DNA of 64,000 nucleotides from Tulasnella sp. 424 (GCA_019633425.1 WSUB01000091.1:1-64000); one strand, 5' to 3'; shown: positions 33,615-45,559, numbered from the stretch's first letter. Numbers and translations are program-made. Notes: a model not told the origin generated them from the sequence alone.

Positions 33615-35974
33615 ATGTCCGAGTACACCTCATCCACGTCCTCCGTTGATGCCGTTCCTGTACCTATGCGGCCTCTGCAGCCGCCGATTCCCGCCCCTAC
33701 TGAGTCAGCCGCAGATGCAGCGGCTAAAACAGCATGGAAACTTTCAATGAACCCCCTTTCCAGCCACTCCGACATACTTTCAGCACTTCATACCCTCCTT
33801 GCGCCACTCGATTCCCACCTGTCTGCTGGTGCCGCGAGAGTAAACGTCGGGCATACGTCTGGTCACTTCGACGACACTGCGGCGGGGCTCGAAGGATTCG
33901 CTCGGAGACTGTGGGGAGCTGTGCCAGCCGGCATTGGATTACCAGTCGGCGATGATGGAATCGACTGGGATACATACATGGACGGGATTGAGCATGGTGT
34001 TGACCCTAACGACCCCGAATATTGGGGTGCTGCTGTCGATAAGGACCAACGTTTGGTAGAGGTGAGCCGCAGACAGAAAGCTGCGACGGTGCCTTACAGG
34101 ATTCCTGAACTTCTTCTTACAGATGGCACCTATTGGATTCGCACTTGCGACAATTCCTGACAAGATTTGGAAGCCTTTGATTCCCGAGACAAAAATGCAA
34201 CTAGCTACTTGGCTTATGGCCATGAATCAGCGAACGACTCCCAATAATAATTGGCATTTCTTCCGAGTATGTCGCTTAGATTTCCTTCCTGAATAGGATG
34301 TACGCTAAAAACTCTCCTGAACATAGGTTTTCGTGAACCTTGGACTCTGTCGAGTTGGTGCCCAACATTCCCTCACTGGACTCCATGCGGCGCTCGACAA
34401 ATTTGAAGAATGGTACCTCGGAGACGGCTGGTACTCTGACGGTCCCACCCAACAGCGAGACTACTACATCACCTTCGCCATCCACTTTTACTCCCTCGTC
34501 TACGTGTACATCGTCACCCAACCGTTCTTTGCGGGGTCTCGACTATCGAACCCAGAACGTATCGGGCGGTACAAGTCTCGTGCTGCCCTTCTGGCCAAAG
34601 ACTTTGTTCACTGGTTCGACCCCGATACGGGAGCCGCGTTACCATTTGGCCGAAGCCTCACTTATCGCTTTGCAGTTGCAAGTTTCTGGGGTGCTCTTGC
34701 ATTGGCTGGAGTGGAGGTCGAAGGGATGAGCCTGGGTGTTATTAAGGGTATTTGGCTGCGGAACTTGCGCTGGTGGTTATGGAAGAAGGAGATCTTCAAC
34801 GGAGACGGAACACTTGGTATCGGGTACGCCTATAACAATCTTAACATGGCCGAGGCATACAATTCGCCAGGTAGGTAGAAATCCACTCGCGTCACACCGC
34901 TGAAGTCTTACCGCTTCATCCGTAGGCTCGCCATATTGGGCTATGAAAGCCTTCATTCCCTTGGCCCTTCAGCCAGATCATCCGTTCTGGTCTCCCAACA
35001 CTCCCGAGCTACCTCTCCCATCTTCACTTCTTCCTTCGCCGCACCCGAGCTCGAATGCACACATGATCCTCATCCACTCGAGTCGACCATCTCCTTCCGC
35101 ACACACCTACGCCCTCGCTTCCGGTCAATACGCCAATTTCGACATGCGTCACGCTGCAGAAAAGTACAGCAAACTCGCTTACAGCGCGACATTTGGATTC
35201 TGCGTGCCAACTGGCGCCTATGGACTGGTCCAAGCCGCTCCCGACTCTACGCTAGCGTTGAGCGACGATGCTCAGAGCGGGAACGAGAATGGGAATGGAA
35301 ATCATTGGAGGGTTAGAAGGGTTCCGCTCGACGCGAAGATACTTCGAGAAGAAGGAGAAGGAGCTAAAGGAGCTGCAATCTATGCAAAATGGGATGCGTG
35401 GAAGGACGTCGATGTGCAAACGTGGTTAGTTCCTGTGACTGGGGAAGTCGCTAGCAGTAAAGAAGGGGACTGGCATATCCGGATTCATCGAATCACCGCT
35501 GGGCGCGAACTCTGGACAAGTGACGGCGGGTTCTCGGTCCATGCTCAAAGCTCGGTCGGGAGTCATAGGAGGTTGAATGGATGGGATGAGGACCACGACG
35601 AAGGCATCGAGGTTCAGACTCCTGGAGAAACCGTAGCCGATGACGCTGCGAATGCGTCTGCTGCGTCTGCGCTTATCCGCTCGACGGTTGGAACAACAGG
35701 AGTCATATCAATCCCATGGAGCCCTTCCGAGGCAACTACTCCGCCTTCGTCGGCCCAAGTCATCCACACGGCACCCAATTCGTCCATCATGTTCTCTCAC
35801 TCGGCTTTACCTACCATTGCGCATCACCTTGCACCACGAGAGGAACCTTACTGGCTCGTCTCAGGCGTATTTGGTGTTTCAGGAAAGTCCAAGGAAGACG
35901 GGTGGCGCGAGGCTTGGCAGACAGGGCCCAAGCTTACAGTGCCTCAATGGTTGGTCAGCGCACTCCCAAAGTGA
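33615..35974 (+). CDS. DUF2264 domain protein
   Basis: Exons 33615-34061, 34123-34266, 34327-34870, 34926-35974; 727 aa. The first half has the DUF2264 signature: a PNDPEYWG..DQRLVE stretch, MAPIGFALATIPDKIW, NNNWHFFRVFVNLGL, and the best-kept block WYLGDGWYSDGP followed by YYITFAIHFYSLVY. The family is known as mostly helical and possibly (alpha/alpha)-barrel, related to polysaccharide-active enzymes. No activity can be inferred here. No signal peptide is seen, so it is probably intracellular. Splice joins all keep phase and lie inside the conserved blocks, which supports them. The C-terminal ~340 residues are beta-rich and less conserved. Confidence 0.85.
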
Positions 35975-36199
35975 TTAGACTGTATTCTACGTTTTGTGTA
36001 CTCTACGAGAATGTAATACCCAATGCCGATTACATCCTGGAGGTGTCGCGGCGTATTTTGAATGTTAGTGGCGCTTAGTCTTCGACGACGGCGGCCCGAT
36101 GATGCGAGCTCAGCACCCTCTCGAGGCGTTAGTTACGCAATTATTCGGGAAAGGGCCAGGGATATTTGTGCAATTGCGTTTCGGGATTATGCTAACGGC

Positions 36200-37403
36200 T
36201 CAAAAATGAGTCTCTGCAAAATTTGATCGACCGCTTTCGTGAAGTGAATAGGAGAGCATTGGAAGGAACAGGAAACCCACACAGGGAAGTTCGTCAGGCC
36301 ATGTGGTCATATAACCGTAAATATTCGGGGTGAAGAATACAGGGCCACCGGATGGGTTTATCAGTGGACTGAGAGGAACGGTTACTGCGAAACCAAGCAA
36401 TTTGTTAGCATCGAGCCGCGGACGAGGACAGACTGGACGCGCGCTGACCTCCGTCGTCGCATATCCAATATGTGGTAATTTCATTCGTGCCATCAGTGGA
36501 TACTTGGAATACGAGAGCCCGGACAGGACCTTTTGAGCCTTTTGAGGAAGAGTGAACGGAAGTGTCGCTAGAACTACGTGTTGCGACCAGGCGGGCGTAA
36601 CTGTAGTTAACTAGTGAGGATCGACAAGGCATATATAGCAAGTGCCGCGGAAAAGACTAACAAGGACGACCGTAAGTTTATCTGCGGGTTCACGCGAAGC
36701 CAATGGATGCCTAAGGCCTCATATGGGGCGAGAGCCTGCGAGAGGGAGACCAAGGTTAGACTCACGAGTGACTGCAGGAAGCAACGACGCACCTCAACCT
36801 CAAGACGACAGAATTGGAAGGATGGCTCGATATGAACCTTGAGGTACTTGTCCGGAGTCTTCTTCGCGATTACGTACCCTTCTTGAAGTCGCCCTGATAG
36901 ATAGAACACCTGCTCCGGGTCATCTACGGCGACTTTGATACGGCCTGTGCGGGTTACTATTGGGTTGGGCTGCTGTTCTTCTGTGGATAAGGGATACGGA
37001 GGGGGTTCAGCTCCTCCGCTGGCCAGAGAGAACCAGGTCAGCTGAAAAGTGCCAACCGGACGCGGACCAGACCCCGACTGAGAGGACTGAACTCACTCGG
37101 TTGAGGGGAAGCGCCGCAAAAGAGCAAAGGAAAGTCTTCCCCAGTTATTCTGGACTGGTTCTTCTTGTTCTGAAAACCATCTAAGTACAGGGCCTGACAT
37201 TCGGCTCAAAGCGAAGGCGGCAATCCATCGTTTGTCGTCGGAACGATGATTCGCGAATGCATAAGCGTTCACGCGTTGAATGAAGTCTTCGTAGTCAATC
37301 GCATTAGTACCACGAAAGATGATTGTATCGATACCTACGGTAACGCGGGGACCGAATTAGGACAATCAATCCAAGGTGTGGGCGTGGAGAACCTACCGCT
37401 CAT
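36200..37403 (-). CDS. G1: gag-like N-domain protein, six exons
   Basis: Exons 37403-37397, 37334-37097, 37018-36793, 36735-36671, 36600-36449, 36384-36200; 873 bases, 290 aa. The first exon is only ATGAGCG, as in the two relatives at 50136 and 51731. Residues ~8-80 (IFRGTNAIDYEDFIQRVNAY, then MSGPVLRWF and RLSFALLRRFP) resemble a retrotransposon gag/capsid segment. A Pro-rich linker, a beta-rich part (GRIKVAVDDPEQVFYLSGRL) and a C-terminal part (GPVRALVFQVSTDGT, WICDDGG) follow. No protease, RT or zinc knuckle and no LTRs are near. This copy is intact though diverged. I infer a domesticated gag-derived family of unknown function. Confidence 0.6.
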
Positions 37404-38430
37404 TGAATGACGTTGAACGACCAAAATCAAGTTGAAGATGAGGAGTGCTTTAATTAAATGCCAGATGATGTCGACTCCTCTATATCTGTCGACCTGGATT
37501 GGGCGGTGGTGAGCCCACATGGTCTGTTTACGGGAAGTCGGAACGCGTGGAACGTCGAAGCAGCGACAGAAGCCACGGTTGCCGAGCATAGAAACGGGCT
37601 CCCATATGTGCACGAGTTGGAATGTTCGTCCGGTCGCCTAAATATGGCACCGTCCAAGAGTGTGTCGTGAAATCTAGGTGGGTTGTCGGGCTCTAGCTGG
37701 GTACTAGTAGTGTACGGGCTCGAGTGGCATTCCACACCTAGCCCTAATTTTGTGGAGACTAGTGGAACGTTAGATTTGGCTCTAAACAGATTAGTGATTC
37801 ATATACCGCACTGATCCGTTCCGCCAGCTGGGTTGTAGTCGAGACTAATGTGAGGCATAGCACCGCTGACAAATACAGAACTTCACGCGCGCCATTTCAG
37901 ACCCAACCCGCTAGCACTGCACTTGCTCCCAATCCGTTTTCGACCGTAATCGCAATGTCGAACTCCGTCACTCTCCCTGCTTTATTTACCAGCTTTCTAC
38001 ATTTTTAAGCATGCTTGTTCATGACCTTGCGAGAATGTAACTTGGGCCCCACCAGATTTGACCTGCTAGTGATGAGACACTCCTCCGGCCTTCTATCGGG
38101 ATCGAGTCCGAAGTACCGCCATTCTAAGCAGAAACCGTTATCATTCTAACATATCATTCAACCCATTGTCATAAAGCGCAACCCCTGTCTCGAGACAAGG
38201 AGTAGCCTAGTTTGCAGACAGACATGGACAATCGGGGATGCTCGCAATGCTCCTGGTCCGTTCTTTCCTCCAATAGCAAAAACCCTTCTACACCAGGCAG
38301 TTCGCGCAAAAAGTTTAAGTTAACAGCACAATCCCTCACATAGAGTGGCGCTGCATCTCTCGCTGGAGGTATCCGCTACTCGCGCTGCGTGCCTCTTACT
38401 TCCCCCAAGTCACGTCTCCGACCTAATACA
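37404..38430. other. Intergenic, no supported gene
   Basis: Upstream of G1 and of the membrane-protein gene. Short ORFs on both strands are not supported. Confidence 0.4.
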
Positions 38431-40010
38431 ATGACCACGATTGAGTCTCCCTCCGCACCACCAAAACAAGTCCGCCTTCGATCTGGAACAAGCCTCGTCG
38501 AACGAGACTCTCTATCCAGGCCTGTCAACTGTATTAAAAGGTACGCCGAAGCTGGGGTAAAATAAACGTTCGCTGATGGCCTTCCAAAACGGCGTTCAGT
38601 CGGCCTCGAGCCATCCGTCTGAAAATTTTAACAAAGGGACTACACTACGCGTTGTAGGGCAATGCGTACTAGCGTCCTGCTGGGATCCGCTGTATTAATG
38701 TTATGACAACGGGGGAGCAAAGATCGCCGATGCTACGGCTAGTTGGTTTCAGGTCATTTTCCAGTACTTGCGGTAAGATTCATGACTTAGAGGTTCAAGA
38801 AGGCTCTGTAACAAGCTTCTTCTTTCTGCTGCTGTAGAGAGTATTATAGCTTTCCAGGAAGTCGCAAAATGACAGCGCTAGTTCTTGCCGCTGTTCCACC
38901 TATCGTCATCACAAACGTCCACGAGCAACGGTTTGTCCCACTTTCCCTTGTCCCGAACCCGAACTGACCCCATGAAGAGTATCTGGCAGATTCCGACTCA
39001 CGATATATCGACTTCTGATGGTTATTACCATCGCTCTCAGCATCCCAGCTACAGCAGTCTCACTCGTTCCGAAGAATTCTGCTTTCGCAATAATCGGCAT
39101 CGTCGCTGGCATGGTTATGGTAGCAGCGTGGATATCTCTTTTCTCGGTCTTAGCCTCTCGTGTGCTTGAATCCGCTCCTTCTTTTACTGGGGCCAGCCTC
39201 CTCGTCGCCAAAGAACACGACGACTACTTTAAGGCTTGGGCTCCAAGGCTCTTCGAAAACGACTACACGACCGAGTACGTACGCTAATATAATCTGGAGC
39301 GTTTTAATATATTTTGACAGTCATCCTAGTTTGAATTGCAATTCAGCTGGGTACGCACGAGTGCACATACAAGTGTGTGATCTTATGGCTATTTGGCTGC
39401 CGCCCTGCAGCACTCTGCCGACTCTCCACCGTCTTTTGCTGGTCACGAATACCACCTCCACCATCTGGAATCAGCTCATCATATGTACATCTGGCGATCT
39501 TCTTTTGCTTCGTCGGTCCCGAAGAATGGACTGTTCTGCTGCTATTGCTGTTACTCCCTCCGATCGCTCGCCGGGCGCTACCAAAGAGTTTCATATTTCG
39601 ACTCATCGTTGAAGAGGCTTTGATATTAATCCCTAGACTACTGGTGCTCGTCACGCACCTTGCGGCTTGGGGACCTGTAGACAGAGTTTTGGGGCCGTTG
39701 CCTGGCGGGCCATCGGACCTTGCATTTACGGTGAGTTGATCGAGATATTGAGCGGATGCTGATCTGAGCGACGATTCGATAGGTCACTGCCAAACCAGGA
39801 TGGATCGGTGTTTTGTTCCTTTCTTTGCCGGTTCGTGACTTCCATGCTTTTTGTTTATTTTGCGGCGCCTAAATCCCCTCTCGTGACAAGTAATCACCTA
39901 GCTTGTTTTCATCTTTATCAGAAAGCTAGACACCTGGATGAAATGGCAGGACGAGGAAAGGTATGACTGAGCTTGATATAGGTCTCTTGTTCGGTCTTGT
40001 TCGGGTCGTT
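38431..40010 (+). CDS. M1: multi-pass membrane protein, family of three (boundaries approximate)
   Basis: Recognised by comparison with M3. Likely start MTTIESPSAPPKQ at 38431. Hydrophobic segments: AVPPIVITNV (about 38895), MVITIALSIPATAVSL and GIVAGMVMVAAWISLFSVLA (39018-39160), HLAIFFCF..LLLLLLLPPIA (39480-39575), and a last segment after IVEEALILIPRLLVLVTHLA (about 39605-39665). A cytosolic-type block AKEHDDYFKAWAPRLFENDY is shared in pattern with M2 and M3, and its exon starts after GGCCAG at about 39194. Later exons are short. Exact exons are not fixed here, and the 5' part may be altered. Function unknown. Confidence 0.45.
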
Positions 40011-40182
40011 AACATTACAAGCATATGAGATATGGAACCTTCCAGGTATAGTCTCAACTTCCATAAATTCATAAACTAGTACATTGTTCTATCAAAGTTA
40101 TCATAATTGTGGCCGTACCGAAAGACCGTTAGTTGCTAGTCAAACTTGCATTGTTCTGCAGGGCTTGGGGATGTTGTTGGTG

Positions 40183-40619
40183 CTAACGACGTGATTGAGG
40201 ATCCAATTCGTCTGGATGCTCCTGACGACAATCATGGTGTCGACCTCGCTGACGACAACGACAATAACGATCATGATCACGGTGTGACTGCATTTGTGAG
40301 TAAGTTAACTGTAAGCGACAACCACGATGGATCATACAAGTTTTGAGGCGTACGGGATCGAGGCAGTGTTCGGGGTCGAGGCAGTGTTCAACAACACGAG
40401 GGACGAATGCATGTCCGGGAGGCAGCATTTCCCTGAGAGCCCACTCTTCAAAAGCTTTTACTTCTTTTTCGATTTCTCTAAAAACAGGACGGGCAACGCT
40501 CGAGACCGCATACACGGCTGTCGAAGCTACAGATGCCGCTATAAGAATTCCTGCGTCCAGCTAAGAGGAATAAGCCGCGATACCTTTCTCCCCGCTTCGA
40601 AATGACTTACTGGGTCCAT
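40183..40619 (-). CDS. Hypothetical small membrane-anchored protein
   Basis: A 9-base first exon (MDP, 40619-40611) with GTAAGT, then an exon from 40560 after CCTCTTAG: LDAGILIAASVASTAVYAV (one hydrophobic segment) followed by an amphipathic helix (FREIEKEVKAFEEWALREM). An EHCLDP unit is directly repeated. The 3' end is uncertain: the frame runs to 40183 in His/Asp/Arg-rich sequence, or it may splice earlier. A decayed duplicate of the start and promoter lies at about 40800-41160 (MDPESHVEAVSQS..). Confidence 0.35.
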
Positions 40620-40699
40620 GAGAGAGGGTGAACGGAGTGAACTGAGGAGTCATACCGTGTAGTGAACAAAGGATATTTATCAAGCACCATGGCTGTGTG

Positions 40700-41160
40700 T
40701 AAGTGACATCGAACGTCTCGCTTCACGTCTTGCATTCTTCTAAAGAACTCCCTCGAATAAGATCAGTTGCACCTGTCCGTTTACAAAGTGGCTTATCTCG
40801 TCACATTTACGTCCAAAATCGGGGACTCTTATCGCTTCCCTGTGTCCCGTTCTCCCTGCCTCGCCTCTTTAGGCAGCTGGCCTTTAGACTTTGTGACACC
40901 GCTTCGACATGACTTTCTGGGTCCATATTCAAGGAGAACTGAAAAAACGCAATTAAGTCGGACGGCGATATTATGGCTGTGCGGAGCATTGCCGAGATTA
41001 TTACGCGCTTGCAAAGAACTCCCTCAAAGAACTTCTGTTGCACCCAGTGGCTTGCTGTGGCCATACCAGTATGGAGGGATCATCACGTCACATTTCTACA
41101 CTTCCTCTGCGGCTTTCTTTGAGGACCTTTTTGGTATCTGTTTTCTACTCCTTCCGAGTT
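40700..41160 (-). pseudogene. Decayed duplicate of the 40619 gene start and upstream region
   Basis: CGCTTCGACATGACTTTCTGGGTCCAT at about 40901-40925 matches CGCTTCGAAATGACTTACTGGGTCCAT at about 40595-40620. Downstream motifs (AAAGAACTCCCTC, TTGCACC, GTGGCTT, CGTCACATTT) repeat in the same order. The GTAAGT donor has become GAAAGT and no further exon is visible. Confidence 0.45.
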
Positions 41161-41174
41161 GAACCGCTCGATCC

Positions 41175-42722
41175 ATGAGTGCTCCGTCCATCCCCCCAGC
41201 CTCACAAGCTAGTCCGAGTCAAAACGAACCTCATTTTGATGGCACCTTTCCAGGTGGAAACGAAAGGTGCGCTCATGCTTATCACAACTACCTGGAACCT
41301 CGCTCACTCAAGCCCTTGACAAAGCGTGCACGCTGCAATTACCTCCGTCCTTTCTTACTCAGCAACGGTGGATGTAGGTCTACCTCATTCCATTTCATTT
41401 CCAGAGCTTTAAAACCCGCCCCTCTGGTCTGGTAATATCCGACCATTGAGATTAATCCCGATATAGAGCCTGAAACCTCGTATGTCCAGCTTGTTATAAG
41501 AGCAGTATGGCTTCGCATAAATTTGACATGATTATTTAGTAGGCTCGAGGAACTTGAAATAGAAAGTGACCCAGTTCCCAGCCACCGTGAACTTCGTTAT
41601 CTGCTCTTCGCGGGCATTCCCCCCGTTTCATTTTTAACAGCATGCAGCCCTAGGCAAGTACTACCGTGCTTTTTAACAACCTGAAAGCTCATAAATCACC
41701 TCAGGTCGCTTAATTCATTCGGTATCACCTTATATCGTGGAGTGATGACGATAATCTCCGTTATTGGAATCCCCGCCGCGATCCTCTCGTTCCTCAATAA
41801 CCAGGCCTTATTGACCGGAATCCTTGGTATCACAGTCGCCTTGTGTAACATCATGTGAGAAGTTCCCCCCTCCCCGACTTTAATGGAGCAGTCGGGATTT
41901 CTGACTCCAGTGCTCGCTGAGCCGATAGCCTTTTCTGGGCCAAGGAGTACCGCGACCAACATAGGAACTGGGCTCCGTGGCTCTTTGAGAAGGATTGCAG
42001 CATAATAATCCTTTTGATTGGTAGGACTACCTATCTTGAGGAGGCGGTTTTCTGATCGTGTTTACCTTCAGCTTGGTGCTCCATTCAGCTGGGTGCGCGG
42101 CCACCTCATAGGCTAACTTTCAGCTTTGCAGGAGAGCTCATTCCGCTGGTTGTCTTATCCCCATCTCGATAGTGCTCTGTCGCCTACCGGCTCTTCTCAT
42201 TATGGCGCAAATCAGGTCACTCCTCGATGACCTTGCACCGTCATTCCACCTAGCTGGAAACGTCGAAAACTCTATCTTCATTCTTGTTGACTTGATATTG
42301 TTCAGCTGCAGCTATGCAACAGTCCTCCTTCTCTCACATGGCCACCTCGATTGGTTGCAGTCGTTACACTTCCCGCCCAGGCTTCTGATAGAGGAGCTAT
42401 TGATATTCATACCAAGAGTGGCGCTGCTCCTTCTATTTAGTGGGTGCGCGAGGGCAGCAGATATCTCCCTTGATCTCTCGGTGCATCGGTTGTTGAACGA
42501 CTTGAAACTTGCAATCAAGGTCGGTTTTAGCTTCATCCCATAGTACGTACACCCGGCTAACTAAGATATCGTAATTCTTTTCCAGCACGCAGCTGGCTTT
42601 TCTGTTGGTGTGATATTGCTTGTTGGGATTCGTAGGGTGAGTTAATCGCGGGTTTGAGTGTGGCTCCAATCAGGTAACTAAACCACTGGAAACAGCTCAC
42701 GAGAATAGGACAGCCCCAATGA
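41175..42722 (+). CDS. M2: multi-pass membrane protein (boundaries approximate)
   Basis: Second member of the M family. Likely start MSAPSIPPASQASPSQNEPH at 41175. Hydrophobic part MTIISVIGIPAAILSFL..GILGITVAL (41743-41855) ends at a GTGAGA donor, and the next exon after GATAG (about 41929) carries FWAKEYRDQHRNWAPWLFEK. A later exon (about 42140-42510) has two or three hydrophobic segments and RLLIEELLIFIPRVALLLLF, the counterpart of the M1 and M3 motif. A short exon HAAGFSVGVILLVGIRR follows at about 42585. The three-way match of exon order supports a gene; exact ends are uncertain. Confidence 0.45.
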
Positions 42723-43236
42723 TAAATCGACCCGTAGGGTTGAAGAGCCTTCACCGCACTAGAACACACCTCACCTCACTTCAGGTTCTCCCAAGGAGAG
42801 TGGACAGGGGATTTCTTCGCTATTGGACTGTAGCTACAGCTCTAGTCCTGGCTACGAATCATAGAGACATGTGTCCGCATATTTTAAGTTGGTGCGCTAT
42901 CACTGGGAGGCATGGCGAACAAGTCGATAAAAACCTGAGACCACTCCAATTGGAAGGATTCTCGTCATGAGAGAGTTAGGAGTGTACTCGGGAGCCGTCC
43001 AACTCGTACTCAAGTGTGGAATGAGAAGGCAACTGCGGCGTGCGGGGGACTTCGCCAATCATGCTCGTGGAGACCGGCTGAAGTAAGGCTCGCGTTCATT
43101 CAGTGCGAAACATCATAAAAACCAGCGATGCGTAAGTCTAAAAAAACTCTGCAAGATATGGTATCCAATAAATGTGAAAAACCCATATGCGGCGAACAAC
43201 ACAGTGAACTGCACTCAAAATCAACCATGTCATTGA
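42723..43236. other. Intergenic between convergent M2 and M3
   Basis: No supported gene. The short plus ORF at 43128 overlaps no recognised domain. Confidence 0.4.
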
Positions 43237-44446
43237 TCAGGCGGAGAGAGATGCAAGGTAGATCGGACTTGCCTGAGCTGCCTGTTGGCTTTCTAGTGCC
43301 CAGAGTTTAGAATTCATCCGAAATGAGGGCGCACCCAGCCGCAAGGCTCCATAAATGGCCACGCAAGTGATGAGCCGAGGACCCAAGATGATCGCCTCTT
43401 CCACGACTAGGAGGTAAAGAGGTTGACGTCCACCAAGCAGACGGAGACTGACGGGAAACTTCAACTTGATCATGACCCAACGCCCCAGGTAAGCCTGAGC
43501 TAGAAATAAGCCAAATATGCTCCAGCTGATAAGCAAGACGGCAACGACATCTCCTAGTCCCCTCTTAGCACCACGCGTATTGACGTAGACCTCCCCGACG
43601 TGTCGCATGGTCATAAGAGGTAAATACCACGAGATTACTACCCATGTGAAATTCCATAAGATGATTAAGATGGGAGTCATATAACGCGGACTCACGGACT
43701 TGGGCTGCCCAAAATCCTGTGTGACAGTTTCCATCTGGTCAATCGTAATGCGATTTTGTACGAGCAAAGCTTATTACCCACCTCCATGAGCGACGTGGGT
43801 TTTGTAGTCTTGTTCGAATAGCCATGGTGCAAACTCGTTACAGTCTTCCTTGTACTTTTCAAGAACATAGAGGCTGCTTGGGACGCGTTAGCTCGGCTCC
43901 CAAGACAAATGGCCGAACCACTTGCCCAACACACAAGATTACTAAAATGACTGTAAGGACGGACGTGGGAATGGTCTGGTTTCTGAGGCCCAAAGTTGCA
44001 GTAGTGATACCGATAGCCCACCCAAGGAGGTTGAGGATCCGAGCTCCCGTCAACTTGAATGGACCCCTGACGCTGTAGAGAAGTCGAATCGGCAAAGAGG
44101 CCTTAGTAACGCACATTAACTTACCCATTCTTCAAAAATGATTCATAAATGAAGGGTGGTATCCCAGAGAAGAGAAGAAGGACAAGCGAGTCCTCGAAGA
44201 CGGTTGGTTGACCGACGCTGGAGCGGAGGGACAATTTGGGCCTACTTTTCAATGTGCAGCGCAACGGAAGAATAGTACTTACTGGTAGCTTGGTAACTCA
44301 TCTTGACCGGCGTTAACATCGGGAAGATGCTGAGGCGGATAGGTTGGTGGTGGCATCGATGGCGGAGCTTCGGGCAGAGGTTCAAGCCCTCCACGATCGC
44401 TTGACGCTGTGCTAAGGGGCGTCATCAAGGGTGGGCGATCTGTCAT
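43237..44446 (-). CDS. M3: multi-pass membrane protein, six exons
   Basis: Exons 44446-44283, 44241-44125, 44072-43935, 43873-43782, 43716-43696, 43637-43237; 933 bases, 310 aa, all phases consistent. A Pro-rich cytosolic head (EAPPSMPPPTYPPQHLPD) is followed by about five hydrophobic segments: SLVLLLFSGIPPFIY, ILNLLGWAIGITTATL, TSVLTVILVIF, DVVAVLLISWSIFGLFLA and the segment after VVEEAIILGPRLITCV. Between segments 3 and 4 lies KYKEDCNEFAPWLFEQDY, the block shared with M1 and M2. The 21-base fifth exon is small but has a good acceptor and donor. Family not recognised; probably a lineage-specific membrane protein. Confidence 0.6.
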
Positions 44447-44523
44447 TGTCTAAAAGTTGGTGGTCTGTGTGGTTGAAACGGCTGGAGGTATGCCAACAAG
44501 CGTCAATTCCCAGCCATACAGAT

Positions 44524-44770
44524 GATAGCCTTGGACGAAGCTCCATGCAGTCATATTTCCAGCCAACACGCTCTTGCTCGAAGTTGGGCGTCAATCGTAA
44601 GCGCCAATGTGATAGCTTGGCACGAAGCTCCGGTCATATTTCCCGGCCAACACGCTCTTGTTCGAAGTTCGGCGTTCATCGTAAGGTTATCGGATAGCCT
44701 GGCACGAAGCTCCGGTCATATTCCCCAGCCAACACGCGCTCTTGTTCGAAGTTCGGCGTCCATCGTAAAT
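44524..44770. repeat. Three copies of an ~82-87-base tandem repeat
   Basis: Units start at about 44524, 44611 and 44693, each reading GATAGC-TGG-ACGAAGCTCC..CCAACACG..CTCTTG..CGAAGTT-GGCGT..ATCGTAA. The array begins 78 bases before the M3 ATG, so it sits in the shared upstream region of M3 and the plus-strand gene at 44850. Confidence 0.75.
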
Positions 44771-44857
44771 TCCCTCAGCCGATGGTTGGGTCCGCAGCAT
44801 AGCATACACGTTCCTCCTGCTGCGCCCACGTGCACACTTTATAATGTCTCGAACAGC

Positions 44858-45559
44858 ATAAATATCTACCACTTTTCCTTCGAAGACTTTGCAGCAAAGG
44901 TTTGAAAGGGAAGAAGACGTCTGGGTGAGTTCCCCCTACATCCTAGCAATCGTGCAAGCACTAGTACTGACATATGTGAATGCGACAGGAAGAAGACGTG
45001 TGGGTGAGTTCCCCCTAGATCCTAGCAATCGTGCAAGCACTAGTACTGACATATGTGAATGCGACAGGAAGAAGACGTGTGGGTGAGTTCCCCACTACAT
45101 CCTAGCAATCGTGCAAGCACTAGTACTGACATATGTGAATGCGACAGGAAGAAGACGTGTGGGTGAGTTCCCCCTACATCCTAGCAATCGTGCAAGCACT
45201 AGTACTGACATATGTGAATGCGACAGGAAGATGTCATCGGCAGAGGTGCCGAAGGGGGTGGTTTTGGCTGCTGGGGCGGCGGCAGCGGGAGCAAGCATAA
45301 CAATCGCGCTATCCACCGTAAAGGGTGGATGAGCGGGCGGTGGCGACGTTGGTGGACGTGGGGGTCGGGGGCTCGTATAATCGAAAGCTTCGCCGGAAAG
45401 GATGGGGGGTGTTCGGCGGTTGTTTTGGTTGTGTACGAGTGGGATGCTGTATGGAATGTGACGAAGACGTTGAAGTGGCGGTTTATGAGTCCCTCGGTGC
45501 GACGGTGCCCAGTCGTTGCTCCACGGAACGGGTTGATCATGGTTTCGAATCTCATATGA
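44858..45559 (+). CDS. Hypothetical gene with a tandem array of identical micro-exons
   Basis: From about 44858 the frame reads ..SKTLQQRFER then EEDVW and meets GTGAGT at 44925. Three 15-base exons (44989-45003, 45068-45082, 45148-45162), each coding EEDVW in phase 0, are separated by four nearly identical introns of 64, 64, 65 and 64 bases. The last exon starts at 45227 (EDVIGRGAEGGGFGCWGGGS) and stays open to 45559. The upstream exon and start codon were not found. The final exon is also open in another frame (MSSAEVPKGVVLAAGAAAAG.. from 45231, with a hydrophobic stretch). So the splicing pattern is better supported than the protein. Function unknown. Confidence 0.4.
44910..45235 (+). repeat. 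79-base exon-plus-intron tandem repeat, four copies
   Basis: Each unit is GAAGAAGACGTGTGG followed by a full intron: GTGAGTTCCCC start, a TACTGAC branch-type site and a GCGACAG end. Units begin at 44910, 44989, 45068 and 45148 and differ by only a few bases. The third carries one extra base. A partial fifth start (GAAGATGTC) begins the next exon at 45227. Confidence 0.9.

Noticed and set aside
37335..37735. Minus-strand ORFs with a hydrophobic stretch resembling a signal peptide
   Set aside because: No ATG in the right place. The region is the 5' side of G1, whose start is fixed by the ATGAGYG first exon shared with G2 and G3.
44910..45235. Regular repeats resembling a CRISPR array
   Set aside because: The window is fungal, the repeats are contiguous without unique spacers, and the unit is an exon plus intron.
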